Below are positions 8,755 to 18,046 of a stretch of 64,000 nt of DNA, one piece after another (position 1 is the stretch's first letter; each line of letters starts with the position of its first letter). Position numbers and translations under genes: made by a program. Source of the DNA: Sutcliffiella horikoshii. GTDB lineage: Bacteria; Bacillota; Bacilli; Bacillales; Bacillaceae_I. The DNA is taken from contig NZ_RXZI01000001.1 of assembly GCF_021991925.1 (NCBI RefSeq), positions 806,001 through 870,000 of the forward strand. The letters run 5' to 3'. The notes under the pieces are model-generated. The model did no database searches, had not been told where the DNA came from, and was given only the letters and a program-made list of their open reading frames with translations.

Positions 8755-9042
8755 TTATTCATAATCAAATTTTGGTTCGTTTAGTTCTTCATCAAATTGG
8801 ATGTGAAGATCATGTCCGTCAAAATACCATGCTTCTTTTTCTTCCACAAAGAATGTTATGCCGTCTTTTTCGATGGTAGCAACCGGCTGGTCCGGATCTT
8901 CTTTTACAATACCCAATGAAAATCCTTTCTGGACCGTACTGCACCCACCATATCGGACGTGAAAACGAATGTTATCCCCTTTTTCTAGGTGCAATTCTTT
9001 TTTATACCATTCCAATGCTTTATCTGACATGGAAATATTCAT
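8755..9042 (-). CDS. yneR: HesB/IscA-like protein YneR
   Basis: A 95-residue protein of the HesB-like fold. It contains a single conserved Cys34 in the YGGCS motif and lacks the C-terminal CxC of true A-type iron-sulfur carriers, as is usual for the YneR subfamily. The start at 9042 follows AAAGGAGTTG. Its conserved position next to yneQ supports the assignment. Function is unknown. Confidence 0.88.
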   Translation of the reverse strand: MNISMSDKALEWYKKELHLEKGDNIRFHVRYGGCSTVQKGFSLGIVKEDPDQPVATIEKDGITFFVEEKEAWYFDGHDLHIQFDEELNEPKFDYE

Positions 9043-9278
9043 AACAGCAACTCCTTTTTGTCTCATAGATTGTATTACGTTACCTTGAAAAAAGGAATGA
9101 TGCTTCCGTTTGAACGCAATATGTACATACAACCTTTATTATAACTGAATTCCATAAGTGCAACCAAATAAAACCACTTAGAGAAAATGCAACGGATTTA
9201 CCATCTACCATATGTTTTATCAAATAGAAGGATTCCATTCTTCTCCTGTTTGGAAACAGAATGTTCACTAAAATAAAG

Positions 9279-9318
9279 AAACAAGCATCGATCCATTATG
9301 GTGGACGATGCTTGTTCA
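9279..9318 (-). terminator. Terminator of the capA-like gene
   Basis: On the minus strand AACAAGCATCG pairs with CGATGCTTGTT, directly after the stop at 9320, followed by TTTCTTTATT. Confidence 0.8.
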
Positions 9319-9319
9319 A

Positions 9320-10510
9320 TCAATGATTTATTTCATCTTCTTCTAACCATTGATACATATGATCCAACATTTCTTTGTTTTTGACTTCTGCCTGTGAGTA
9401 TCCGAAAGAAGCGGCATCCTTCAGTGGAACCACATGGTATTTGGTTGGATCCACTTGAGAAACATAGGTGGGAATAAAATCATCTACTTTAATGTCGATT
9501 TTCTTTTCCTTCCCATCCACAAGTTTTTCTACATGAAGTTGCAAGATCCCGCCGATATCTTTATAGTCATCCTTTTGGCCAGACAGGAAATTACCGAGTG
9601 AGTAGACAACAAACATCTTCTTGCCATCCGGCCTTTCGATAAATTTCATCGGCTGTAGTACATGGGGGTGGTGGCCGATAACGATGTCCACCCCAATTTC
9701 TGCAAGGAAATCTGCTAGTTCTTCCTGTTCTGAGTTAGGGAAAAGAATGTACTCTACTCCCCAGTGCATGGCAACCACTACGACATCAGAATTTTGTTTA
9801 GCTTCCTCCACGTCCTTTTTTATCGCCTCACGATCGATCAGGTTTACAAAGAACTCCTTCCCTTCCGGAATTGGAATTCCGTTCGTCCCATAAGTATAGG
9901 ACAAGAAAGAGAATTCAATGCCATTTTTGGAAATGGTACGCAATCGAGCTTTATCTTCATTACTCTTATAACCACCGACATATTCCATTCCGATTGTTTC
10001 GTAATGGTTGATTGCGTTCATAATTGCCTTTTCTCCACGATCTAATGTATGGTTGTTGGCGATACTGACGATATCTACACCGGCTTCCTGGAGGGCATCT
10101 GCTACTTCAAAGGGACTGTTGAAACTTGGATAATTAGATAATCCGATTTCAGTTCCCCCGATGATGGTTTCTTGATTGGCGATGGAAATATCGGTTTCTT
10201 GCAGATAGGACTTCACCCGCTCAAGCATCGGATTGAAGTTGTATGAATTTTCTCCTGTTTTCGCTGCATTATAGACGGTACTATGAATGAGGAGGTCTCC
10301 AACCGCGGAGATAGTTGCTTCTGTCCGAAAAGCTTTTTCCGTTTTTATGAGTTCCTTCGTCTTATGATGTTTGATGTCGGTTGCGGTGAACTCCTTTTGG
10401 TCCTCACCTGTCATAAAACCTTCGTAATGCTTGAAAGTAAGTACCGAAAAAATGATAGCCAAACCTAATATGATGATGATTGGGAATAAATATTTTGATT
10501 TTTGGTTCAT
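9320..10510 (-). CDS. CapA family protein (poly-gamma-glutamate capsule synthesis-like metallophosphatase fold)
   Basis: A 396-residue protein with one N-terminal membrane anchor (residues 8-27) and an extracytoplasmic CapA domain of the calcineurin-like superfamily. Motifs seen are SAVGDLLIH, ANQETIIGG, SIANNHTLDRG, VVAMHWGVEY, GHHPHVLQP and VVYSLGNFL. In poly-gamma-glutamate operons CapA/PgsA takes part in polymer synthesis or export, but no capB or capC lies nearby, so this is probably an orphan cell-surface phosphoesterase-like protein. It has its own terminator. It begins the accessory stretch absent from the B. subtilis locus. Confidence 0.85.
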   Translation of the reverse strand: MNQKSKYLFPIIIILGLAIIFSVLTFKHYEGFMTGEDQKEFTATDIKHHKTKELIKTEKAFRTEATISAVGDLLIHSTVYNAAKTGENSYNFNPMLERVKSYLQETDISIANQETIIGGTEIGLSNYPSFNSPFEVADALQEAGVDIVSIANNHTLDRGEKAIMNAINHYETIGMEYVGGYKSNEDKARLRTISKNGIEFSFLSYTYGTNGIPIPEGKEFFVNLIDREAIKKDVEEAKQNSDVVVVAMHWGVEYILFPNSEQEELADFLAEIGVDIVIGHHPHVLQPMKFIERPDGKKMFVVYSLGNFLSGQKDDYKDIGGILQLHVEKLVDGKEKKIDIKVDDFIPTYVSQVDPTKYHVVPLKDAASFGYSQAEVKNKEMLDHMYQWLEEDEINH

Positions 10511-10615
10511 GATAATAGACCCCTTAATTATATTTTACTCTTCCAACATAATACATTATTTTTGCGCATTTTATCGAAGTATGTCGAATGTTCAAAAAAT
10601 AAAGGATTTTTTGTT

Positions 10616-10644
10616 TTGACTCTCGAAATAGTAGGTGATATAGA
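10616..10644 (+). promoter_or_regulatory. Sigma-A-type promoter for the S9 peptidase gene
   Basis: TTGACT (10616-10621), a 17-base spacer and TATAGA (10639-10644). The start codon lies 21 bases downstream. Confidence 0.65.
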
Positions 10645-10665
10645 TTATATAGAGGGGGAAACAAC

Positions 10666-12444
10666 TTGCTAACGTTTAAAAAACCTGAAGTAGAACAATT
10701 TTTCAAAGTCTTTAATATTGAAGATTTTACCTTGAGTCCTGATGAAACACAATTGGTGTATAGCACAAATCTGACTGGATTCTATAACGTCTGGGCCATG
10801 GATCTTCCAAACCAATATCCTTATCCGCTTACGTTCAATAATCAGAGCTGCCATAGCCTGAAATACGATCCAAATGGAACTTACATATTGGCAAGTTTTG
10901 ACCAGGATGGCAATGAGCTCACTCAGTTCTATGCACTTCCTACCCGCGGAGGGGAATTAGAGGATATGAGGGTGGTAGAGGAACATCGACATATGTTTCC
11001 CAAATTCTCTAAGGATGGAAAGAGGATCTATTATACAAGTACAAAGGGCAATAAAACCTATTTGAACTGCTACTGCTATGACCTTGAGACAAAGGAAGAG
11101 CGCTTGTTAATAGAAGGAGAGGATGCATCCACCTACTTAATTGATGTATCTGCGGATGAAGAGAGTTTCATCACTCTGAAGCAGTTTGCCAATACACATA
11201 CATTGGCTTATTTGATACATAATGGGGAAGCTATTCGATTGACTCCTGAAACAGAGAAACAACACACCGTTGACAGTGCACTTTTTACCGATTCCTCTTC
11301 CATTTACCTTGTAACTGATTATGGAGAAGACAACGGTTATCTTGCACACTTTGACGTCGTGACAAAAAAGTTTACCAAGGTTTCCGATAATGATATGCAT
11401 CTGGGTAACATTTATCTAGACAAAAAAGGAAATCAATTATATCTCGTTTCATCTAAAGGAGTGGAGGATAAGCTTTATACTTATTGCCTTGAGAAAAAAG
11501 AGTGGAACGAGGTGAGTATTCCTGTTTCCATTATTGATAAATTGGTGATTGGAAAAAGTGGATGCGTTTATCTATTGGGTAAAACAGCTTCCAAGCCTGC
11601 CAATATATATAAAATGGAAGGTGGTAGCTGGGAGGCTTTAACCAATAATCGCGTACCTGCTGTAGGGGATGAGGATCTTTCCGAGCCGGAAATCCTAAGC
11701 TACCAATCATTTGATGGTCTGGAAGTAGAAGCACTATTCTTCAGGGCGAAAGAAGAAGTTTCTAACGGTCATGTGGTGCTTTGGCCACACGGTGGACCTC
11801 AAGCATCAGAACGCAAATTTTTCCGCTCGTATTTCCAATTTCTTGTGAATAGGGGATATAGCATATTTGCCCCTAACTTTCGCGGTTCCTCCAACTACGG
11901 ATTAGCGTATATGAAGATGGTGGAAGGAGATTGGGGTCACGGACCAAGACTCGATAATATACACGGTCTTGAATGGCTGATCGAAAATGGATATGCGGAC
12001 AGAGATAAGATTTTCCTTATGGGAGGAAGCTATGGTGGATACATGGCCTTGCTACTTCATGGTCGTCATCCCGAATATTTTAAGGCGGTCATTGATATCT
12101 TCGGAGTAAGCAACTTGTTCTCCTTTATTGATTCTGTACCAGATCACTGGAAACCAGTGATGAAGCAATGGGTGGGAGATCCAGTGGAAGACAAAGAAAG
12201 ACTGACAATAGACTCACCTATTACCTACCTTGACACGATGACAAAGCCGATGTTGATCATCCAAGGTGCCAATGATCCACGTGTGGTTAAACAAGAATCC
12301 GATCAGATTGTGGAAGCCCTTCATGCAAAAGGGAGGGAAGTGGAGTATCTTGTCCTAGATGATGAAGGTCACGGCTTCTCTAAAAAAGAAAATGAAATAA
12401 AAGTATTTAGCGCTATATTGAATTTCCTTGAAAAGCATGTGTAG
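10666..12444 (+). CDS. S9 family serine peptidase (acylaminoacyl/prolyl oligopeptidase type)
   Basis: A 592-residue cytosolic peptidase with an N-terminal beta-propeller (about 1-330) and a C-terminal alpha/beta hydrolase. The catalytic triad is Ser455 in GGSYGG, Asp537 in ANDPRV and His569 in GHGF. The start is TTG at 10666, supported by AGAGGGGGAAACAAC. No signal peptide is seen. Such enzymes cleave short or blocked peptides. The gene is monocistronic with its own promoter and terminator. Confidence 0.92.
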   Translation: MLTFKKPEVEQFFKVFNIEDFTLSPDETQLVYSTNLTGFYNVWAMDLPNQYPYPLTFNNQSCHSLKYDPNGTYILASFDQDGNELTQFYALPTRGGELEDMRVVEEHRHMFPKFSKDGKRIYYTSTKGNKTYLNCYCYDLETKEERLLIEGEDASTYLIDVSADEESFITLKQFANTHTLAYLIHNGEAIRLTPETEKQHTVDSALFTDSSSIYLVTDYGEDNGYLAHFDVVTKKFTKVSDNDMHLGNIYLDKKGNQLYLVSSKGVEDKLYTYCLEKKEWNEVSIPVSIIDKLVIGKSGCVYLLGKTASKPANIYKMEGGSWEALTNNRVPAVGDEDLSEPEILSYQSFDGLEVEALFFRAKEEVSNGHVVLWPHGGPQASERKFFRSYFQFLVNRGYSIFAPNFRGSSNYGLAYMKMVEGDWGHGPRLDNIHGLEWLIENGYADRDKIFLMGGSYGGYMALLLHGRHPEYFKAVIDIFGVSNLFSFIDSVPDHWKPVMKQWVGDPVEDKERLTIDSPITYLDTMTKPMLIIQGANDPRVVKQESDQIVEALHAKGREVEYLVLDDEGHGFSKKENEIKVFSAILNFLEKHV

Positions 12445-12455
12445 GAGCTAGTGAG

Positions 12456-12491
12456 AAGGAGTCAGACTTTAAATAGTCTGGCTCCTTTTTA
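12456..12491 (+). terminator. Terminator of the S9 peptidase gene
   Basis: AGGAGTCAGACT pairs with AGTCTGGCTCCT, followed by TTTTTA, 12 bases after the stop. Confidence 0.85.
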
Positions 12492-12646
12492 TTGGCTATA
12501 GAGTTTGAACATTTCTTTTCATTGCATTCACTCGCTTTTATATTTTTTAACATGCTACAGACTTTGGAACAGGCTTTTAATGAAGGTTAACATACCCTGC
12601 AGTCCTAGACTTCTCTACGCCTCAAGAAGTATTTTCCAAAATTCTC

Positions 12647-12675
12647 TTTTTATTTGTTTACTGAGCGCATATAAT
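12647..12675 (+). promoter_or_regulatory. Candidate promoter of the RND pump gene
   Basis: A perfect TATAAT at 12670-12675 has a weak TTTTTA at -35 with 17-base spacing. It lies 58 bases before the chosen ATG of the pump, which supports the shorter start. The rest of the 288-base gap after the S9 gene holds only that gene's terminator. Confidence 0.5.
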
Positions 12676-12732
12676 CAATTTTGGGAGATGGAAATTAATT
12701 CTTATTTTTCTAAATTGAGGGGAGAACATACG

Positions 12733-15700
12733 ATGTCGATGATGGAATTTATACTAAGGAGAAAAATTGCAGTTGGACTATTGGTTGTATTTGTATTTAT
12801 GATCGGTCTCTATTCATTGAACAAATTAGATCAGGAACTGATGCCTCCGATATCTTTTGATATGACGATTGTCCAAGTCGATGCTGGTGAGATGCCTGTG
12901 TTGGATGTAGAAAATAAAATCACCAAACCGATAGAACAGATACTGAGCGGTTTAGATGGTGTGGACTCACACTCTTCCGCTACCTATACTGGAAAGTCAT
13001 CCATTACCGTGATGATAGAAGAGGGAAGAGGGGATGAAGTACATAAGAATATTGAGGCGTCAGTTGCTCCACTGTCCAACCAGATTCCTGGAATTCAATA
13101 TATTAATAGTTTCCAAATGACAACAAGTCAAGAATACGAGTTCTACATGGATATATCCAATGGCAACATGGAGGAGATAACTGCTTTTGCCAAAAATGTG
13201 GTGGAGCCTAGACTTGAGGCATTGCCAGAAGTAAGAGATGTAAAGTTTGATGGATTGGAAGAGAATGAGGTTATTATACAACTTAATCGTGACGAGCTGA
13301 CTGAATCTGGAGTGGATTCCCAGCAAATCATCCAAACTATCCAGCAATCCAACCTAATAACTTCCTTTGGGGAATTGAAAGAAGAAGCGAACGGGCCAAC
13401 CTTAAGATGGAATACTTCTTTAGTGACGGTAGAGGATATGGAAAATATCCTTATCCCTACGATGTCTGGTGTAAAAGAATTGGGAGAACTTGCTGATATA
13501 AAACTACAGGTTCGTGATATGTCCTCTGGTGTTTGGAAGGATGGAAGCCAGGATGTGATACTTGTCCAAATCGGCCGCGTCTCAGATGTAACACAAATTG
13601 ACATGGCTGAGGCAGTCCGTGCAGAAGTGGAGATGATAAGGCAAGAAGGACTGGTAGAAGGCTTTGCATTTGAAGAGATAGTCACACAAGCCGACTATGT
13701 TAGTGAGGCGGTGGATGGAGTATCCAGTAACATCCTGATTGGTGGATTATTAGCCATCATGGTGCTGCTCTTGTTCCTTCGAAATGTAAGAGCAACGATC
13801 ATTATCGGAATCTCCATACCATTATCGATATTACTTACTTTTGCAAGCATGTGGATACTGGGATATAGCATCAATATGTTGAGTTTGATCGCTTTAGGGC
13901 TTGGAATAGGTATGATGGTGGATGCTTCCATCGTTATATTAGAGTCTATCTATCGCAAAAAGGAACAAGGACTGAAGGATCGTGAAGCCGTTTTAGTTGG
14001 GGTAAAGGAAGTGGCATCGGCGGTATTCGCTTCAATGTTGACCACCATTGTCGTGTTTTTGCCAATAGGTTTGTTAGGTGGAGAAGCAGGGAAGTTCATG
14101 ATCATACTATCCGTGGTAGTCATTGTCACATTGGTAAGTTCCGTGGTCGTTTCCTTTACGTTGATTCCTTCCCTTTCGGAGAAATTTTTAATGTTGACAA
14201 AAAGACAGAAACAAAAAAGAGAAAGCAGAATCATACAATCCTATGGTGGCTTCATACAGTGGCTGACTGGCAAAAAACGCAGGCGTTACGGTGTTATTTT
14301 CCTGTTCATCCTTATGTTTGTCGGATCACTGGCGTTAGTTACCAAGGTTCCGATGACCGTCATGCCTGACATGTACAATCGATATTCAGAAATAATGGTG
14401 TCATTGGATAAAGGAGTAACTCCTGAACAGAAAAATGAGATTGCAGAGGCGATTAATTCCAAGCTGGAAGACGTACCTGACGTGAGGGAAGGGTTTGTAC
14501 TGGATCAAATCGAATTTATGTTCTTGCTAATCAATATGACCCCTGAAGAAGAAGCCACGCTAGAGCAAAAGGAAGTAAATGAGCGGATTCTCGCAGGGTT
14601 GCTTGAGTTAAAAGAAGACTATCCAATTATGGATGTCGCTTCCGTCATGAGCGCAGGAGCAAGTTATCCAGTTCAGATCGAAATAAGCGGAGAGGATCTT
14701 GATGAATTGACTTCTCTTTCTGCAGAGATGGTAAGTGAGTTGGGAGAAATAGAAGGTATCATGGGAACTACCACTTCTCTTGGAGCCATGATAGATGAAG
14801 AGCAAATCGTCTTGGATGAAAAGAGCATGAAAGAGGACGGGATTACTCCGTTACAGATTTTAGGAGAATTGAACAGTCTTACTTCTTCCATTACCATTGG
14901 TGCTTTGCAGGATGAAGCCGGAACACCAATCGTGATTGCACCTTATGAAACATTCAATAAGAAATCTGATTTGCTGGACATGGAAATTTCCACTATGGAC
15001 GGTGTGAAAAAGGTTTCAAATTATATAAGCTTTGAGCAGGTGAAAGCACCGGGGCAAATTGACCATAAAGATGGAGAGCGAGTCGTTAAGGTTCTTGCCA
15101 ATATCGAAAATCGTGATCTTGGCTCGGTCAACAGGGCCGTGCAGGAAGTGATTGATTCATTTGAAACACCGGTTGGGTACACTGTCTCGGTAGGCGGCAG
15201 TCTTGAGACGCAACAAGAGGCCATACAGGATATGCTTATCATTTTGGCGATTGCCATTTTCTTGGTGTATGTCGTTATGGCAGTACAGTTCAATCACTTG
15301 CTACATCCGATTATTGTCATGACCATCATACCGATGACCTTTACAGGTGTGATAATAGGATTATTGTTGACGCAACGAGAACTGAGTATCATGTCAGGAA
15401 TGGGTGTCATTATGTTGATAGGGATTGTACTTAATAATGCGATACTCCTGATTGATCGAGCCAAGCAGTTGAGAGCGGCTGATTATGGGGTAGGGGAAGC
15501 GATGGTGGAAGCGGGTAAGAACCGTATCCGACCAATCTTCATGACAACGTTGACTACTGTTGGAGGGATGCTGCCACTTGCAATTTCTACAGGTGCAGCG
15601 AGTAACTATCAGGCACCGTTGGCCACAGTGGTCATAGCTGGCCTATTGTTTTCCACTTTGATAACACTAGTCCTGATACCATCAGTTTATATGCTGTTCC

Positions 15701-15789
15701 ATGATCTTGGAGTAGGGATACGTAAAGTGTTTAAGCGAAATAGAAACAAAGAATCAGAGCATGTAACGAAATCTAAAAAAGCTGGTTAA
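12733..15789 (+). CDS. RND family efflux transporter (AcrB/SwrC-like)
   Basis: A 1018-residue proton-driven exporter with twelve predicted membrane helices and two large external loops, the normal length for the family. TM1 begins at FILRRKIAVGLLVVFVFM; TM4 carries a single acidic residue in GMMVDASIVILE, as in Gram-positive SwrC-type pumps rather than the double Asp of AcrB. The ATG at 12733 follows GAGGGGAGAAC; an in-frame extension back to 12505 lacks a ribosome binding site and includes the promoter. No membrane-fusion protein gene is adjacent. Substrate could be surfactants, lipids or drugs. Confidence 0.9.
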   Translation: MSMMEFILRRKIAVGLLVVFVFMIGLYSLNKLDQELMPPISFDMTIVQVDAGEMPVLDVENKITKPIEQILSGLDGVDSHSSATYTGKSSITVMIEEGRGDEVHKNIEASVAPLSNQIPGIQYINSFQMTTSQEYEFYMDISNGNMEEITAFAKNVVEPRLEALPEVRDVKFDGLEENEVIIQLNRDELTESGVDSQQIIQTIQQSNLITSFGELKEEANGPTLRWNTSLVTVEDMENILIPTMSGVKELGELADIKLQVRDMSSGVWKDGSQDVILVQIGRVSDVTQIDMAEAVRAEVEMIRQEGLVEGFAFEEIVTQADYVSEAVDGVSSNILIGGLLAIMVLLLFLRNVRATIIIGISIPLSILLTFASMWILGYSINMLSLIALGLGIGMMVDASIVILESIYRKKEQGLKDREAVLVGVKEVASAVFASMLTTIVVFLPIGLLGGEAGKFMIILSVVVIVTLVSSVVVSFTLIPSLSEKFLMLTKRQKQKRESRIIQSYGGFIQWLTGKKRRRYGVIFLFILMFVGSLALVTKVPMTVMPDMYNRYSEIMVSLDKGVTPEQKNEIAEAINSKLEDVPDVREGFVLDQIEFMFLLINMTPEEEATLEQKEVNERILAGLLELKEDYPIMDVASVMSAGASYPVQIEISGEDLDELTSLSAEMVSELGEIEGIMGTTTSLGAMIDEEQIVLDEKSMKEDGITPLQILGELNSLTSSITIGALQDEAGTPIVIAPYETFNKKSDLLDMEISTMDGVKKVSNYISFEQVKAPGQIDHKDGERVVKVLANIENRDLGSVNRAVQEVIDSFETPVGYTVSVGGSLETQQEAIQDMLIILAIAIFLVYVVMAVQFNHLLHPIIVMTIIPMTFTGVIIGLLLTQRELSIMSGMGVIMLIGIVLNNAILLIDRAKQLRAADYGVGEAMVEAGKNRIRPIFMTTLTTVGGMLPLAISTGAASNYQAPLATVVIAGLLFSTLITLVLIPSVYMLFHDLGVGIRKVFKRNRNKESEHVTKSKKAG

Positions 15790-15796
15790 ATAATTT

Positions 15797-15842
15797 CAAG
15801 CATCCTTATCATAAAGATAAAGGGTGCTTGTTCCTTTTTTTC
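15797..15842 (+). terminator. Terminator of the RND pump gene
   Basis: CAAGCATCC...TTATC pairs with GATAAAGGGTGCTTG, followed by a CTTTTTTT tract. Confidence 0.85.
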
Positions 15843-15849
15843 AATCTAC

Positions 15850-16090
15850 CTTACAGATTACTGAGTTTGATAAAGCCACACGTGCCAAACACTGACTTTT
15901 TATGTTGCGTGAAGGGAAGAATAATCCTCTTCTGATAGCAGCAGTGGAGTTAGTCGAGCCTTCTAGTTTCATCTATGTTCAAACAGAAAAGGAATGGTGG
16001 AGAAACTTGCTGACACCTCGTACCGTAACAATGACGCCTGTTCAATATGGATTCTCCGTCCTAGATCAACAGGAAGCTGAAGGTAAGTAA
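15850..16090 (+). pseudogene. Decayed copy of the 3' end of parC
   Basis: This 240-base stretch matches the last part of parC (28730-29011) base for base over long runs, for example at GGAGTTAGTCGAGCCTTC and CATCTATGTTCAAACAG. Translation of the readable part gives AAVELVEPSSFIYVQTEK, the same as ParC. Small indels, stops before the readable part and loss of about 39 bases near the end destroy the frame. It has no start or N-terminal domains and cannot be functional. The similarity continues into the non-coding flank up to about 16370. Confidence 0.9.
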
Positions 16091-16370
16091 GTTGAATTTT
16101 CTCAATAGACGGACCGCTTTTCTGCGCTTAGTTCTTTGCGTGGGGAGGCGGTTTTTAGGTTTTTTAGATTTTATGGTTAAATGGTTCGTGAGGGATCGTG
16201 TTGAGGTTTACTGGAGTTGTATTATGTAAACTTTTTGTGTGGTTCGAATCTTATAATGGTAGAACATTTAACTAAAGTGGTAGAAGGTAGCTTGGGAAAT
16301 GTAGAAGTAGGTTCGGGAAATGTAGAAGGTCGCAGTTTTAAGGTATAAGGTCAAGATTAAAAGGTAGAAC
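15850..16370 (+). repeat. Diverged direct duplication of the parC 3' end and its downstream flank (copy of 28730-29235)
   Basis: Besides the coding tail, the copy includes the parC terminator region (ACCGCTTTTCTGCGCT) and the downstream stretch with GGTAGAACATTTAACTAAAG, present word for word after parC at about 29156. The inner terminator stem CGCTAA/TTAGCG of the original is damaged in the copy, showing which copy decayed. Orientation is the same as the source, about 12.9 kb away. Confidence 0.88.
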
Positions 16371-16439
16371 AGTTTTAAATTGAGTGGAGATTCTAGAGGA
16401 TCTCGATTTTATACACGTGGCGATAACAGAGGAGTCACT

Positions 16440-16625
16440 TCACCTATATGAAAAACGGTAAGCGTCAAGCTTCCATTTTCTATAAAGAAGAACGCATTGA
16501 ATAATAGCAGCTAAGAGTATGATTGCTAAAAACATCAAAGTAAATATGTTAACCATATCAGTAAGAATCATGGCTGCAATAAATGCTTCTAAAGAAAGCG
16601 GTAGCGTCCATAAGTTACGGATAAA
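16440..16625 (-). pseudogene. Remnant of a small membrane protein gene
   Basis: On the minus strand an open stretch ending at 16440 encodes about 60 residues with two hydrophobic segments (ending LYRKWKLDAYRFSYR) but has an in-frame stop just before it and no start with a ribosome binding site. I do not recognise the family. It looks like the C-terminal end of a decayed membrane protein. The remaining sequence of this gap (16626-16860) shows nothing I can name. Confidence 0.35.
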
Positions 16626-16878
16626 CTTACGTCAGGAGCTAAGCTTGTAATAGCTTAAAGCAAACCCTTTATCTACTTTTTTCTTATTTTTGTAAACTTT
16701 CATTAAATAAGACTCGTCACCAGTCCCACCATTAGAATAACCACATCTAACATTAAAATTTTAATGATAGATCAGAAAGTAATTCATTATCCATTATAGT
16801 CCTCTTCTACTTTAGTTTTTTCTATTATATGGTAACATAGAAACTATTAAAACATGAATTAAGGTGGTATCCATACAT

Positions 16879-17466
16879 ATGAAAACTCTCGTTTGTTTCG
16901 GTGATAGTCTGACTGCAAGGTATGAAGGAAAGGACAGCCCTCGGCTGACTGAAAAACTAACCTCGCAACTCCCTGACTATCATGTCATCAATGCAGGCGT
17001 GTCAGGTCATACAACTAAGGACGCACTTGGTAGAATTAAAAAGGATGTATTGGCTTTCAACGCTGATCTAGTTACAGTTCTCTTTGGTTCAAATGATGCT
17101 GCGTCACATAAGAAAGTGGCACTTAGCACTTATAAAGAGAATATGTTAAAGATTGTTCGTCTAATCGGACCAGACAAAACCATATTAATCACCCCGCCAC
17201 CAGTGGATGAGAACCTACAACAAAACCGGAAAAATAGGGAACTGGCTAAATATGCAGATGTGGTGAGATATGTTGCAGAAGAAACCGGCAGCCACTTCTT
17301 AGATTTTTATACTGATCTATTTTCCAGACCAAATTATGAAAAGCTACTAGTTGGCATATTGAATGACGGTCTCCATTTTGGAGAAGCGGGATATGACATT
17401 TTATCCAAGCTAATTTCGGAAAAAATTCATGAGATAAATTCCAAGGGAGAAAGGCAATATGATTAA
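16879..17466 (+). CDS. SGNH/GDSL-type esterase
   Basis: A 195-residue hydrolase with the four SGNH blocks: FGDSLT (nucleophile Ser), AGVSGHTT (Gly), FGSNDA (Asn) and the C-terminal DGLHF (Asp-His). It should act on ester bonds of lipids or sugars; the substrate is unknown. The ATG at 16879 is best because AAGGTGG lies 11 bases upstream; a GTG at 16864 overlaps that site. It has no signal peptide. Its 3' end overlaps the start of the broken HAD gene by 8 bases, so the two once formed an operon. Confidence 0.9.
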   Translation: MKTLVCFGDSLTARYEGKDSPRLTEKLTSQLPDYHVINAGVSGHTTKDALGRIKKDVLAFNADLVTVLFGSNDAASHKKVALSTYKENMLKIVRLIGPDKTILITPPPVDENLQQNRKNRELAKYADVVRYVAEETGSHFLDFYTDLFSRPNYEKLLVGILNDGLHFGEAGYDILSKLISEKIHEINSKGERQYD

Positions 17467-18020
17467 GGCGGTTATATTTGATGGAACCTTCTTCACTAGG
17501 AATGTTTCAGTGATGACCACCAGATTGTCTTTACAGCTCTGATAATGACAATCTCAACGGAAGATTCCCTTCCAGATTGTCTTTATAGCTCTGATGATGA
17601 CAATCTCAACGGAAAATTTGCCTCCAGATTGTCTTTATAGCATTGATAATGACAATCTCAACGGAAATTCTCCACCAGATTAGATTGTCTTTACAGCTCT
17701 GATAATGACAATCTCAACGGAAAATTCCGCTCCAGATTGTCTTTATAGCCTCGATGATGAAAATCTCGACTTAAAATTTTCCTCCAGAAAAAGAAAACCA
17801 ATCCTGAAATCTTTTTAAGGACTGCTCATTTGCTTCATTTCTCGAGGAAGGAGTGCTTGTTTGTTGGGGATCATCCCGAGAATGATATAAGTGCTGCTAA
17901 AAGTGGGGATGAATACCGTATGGAAAATATTCATATAGGGTTGAAGCAAATGCTGATTGTGAGACAGGTGATCTCGATACTTTTTCTGGAATCGCTACAT
18001 CCATAAATGGAAAAGGTCTG
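17459..18020 (+). pseudogene. HAD-superfamily hydrolase, internally deleted and carrying a tandem repeat array
   Basis: The 5' end reads MIKAVIFDGT, a HAD motif I (normally FDLDGT) lacking two residues, and soon hits a stop. The 3' end, around 17860-17915, reads FVGDHPENDISAAKSG, the HAD motif IV block, followed by a degraded C-terminus (ADCETGDLD). Between them, instead of some 150 residues of enzyme, lie five copies of a 52-bp hairpin repeat (17520-17783). The start overlaps the GDSL gene, as expected for a former operon member. Confidence 0.75.
17520..17783. repeat. Tandem array of five 52-bp hairpin repeats
   Basis: Units begin at 17520, 17572, 17624, 17675 and 17732, each with CCAGATTGTCTTTA at the left. 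Within units 1-4, AGATTGTC and GACAATCT (8 bp) form an inverted repeat around 17 bases; unit 4 has a 5-base AGATT duplication; unit 5 is diverged and its right arm broken. Units are contiguous with no unique spacers, so this is not a CRISPR array, and 52 is not a multiple of three, so it does not encode a peptide repeat. Confidence 0.9.
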
Positions 18021-18046
18021 TAATAATTTTGAAATTGGAGGATAAG

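Noticed and set aside
12505-12732. N-terminal extension of the RND pump
   Set aside because: The extension contains the probable promoter, lacks a ribosome binding site and adds residues before the first helix not expected in the family.
17520-17783. Possible CRISPR array
   Set aside because: The 52-base units are directly joined and all similar; there are no unique spacers and no cas genes.
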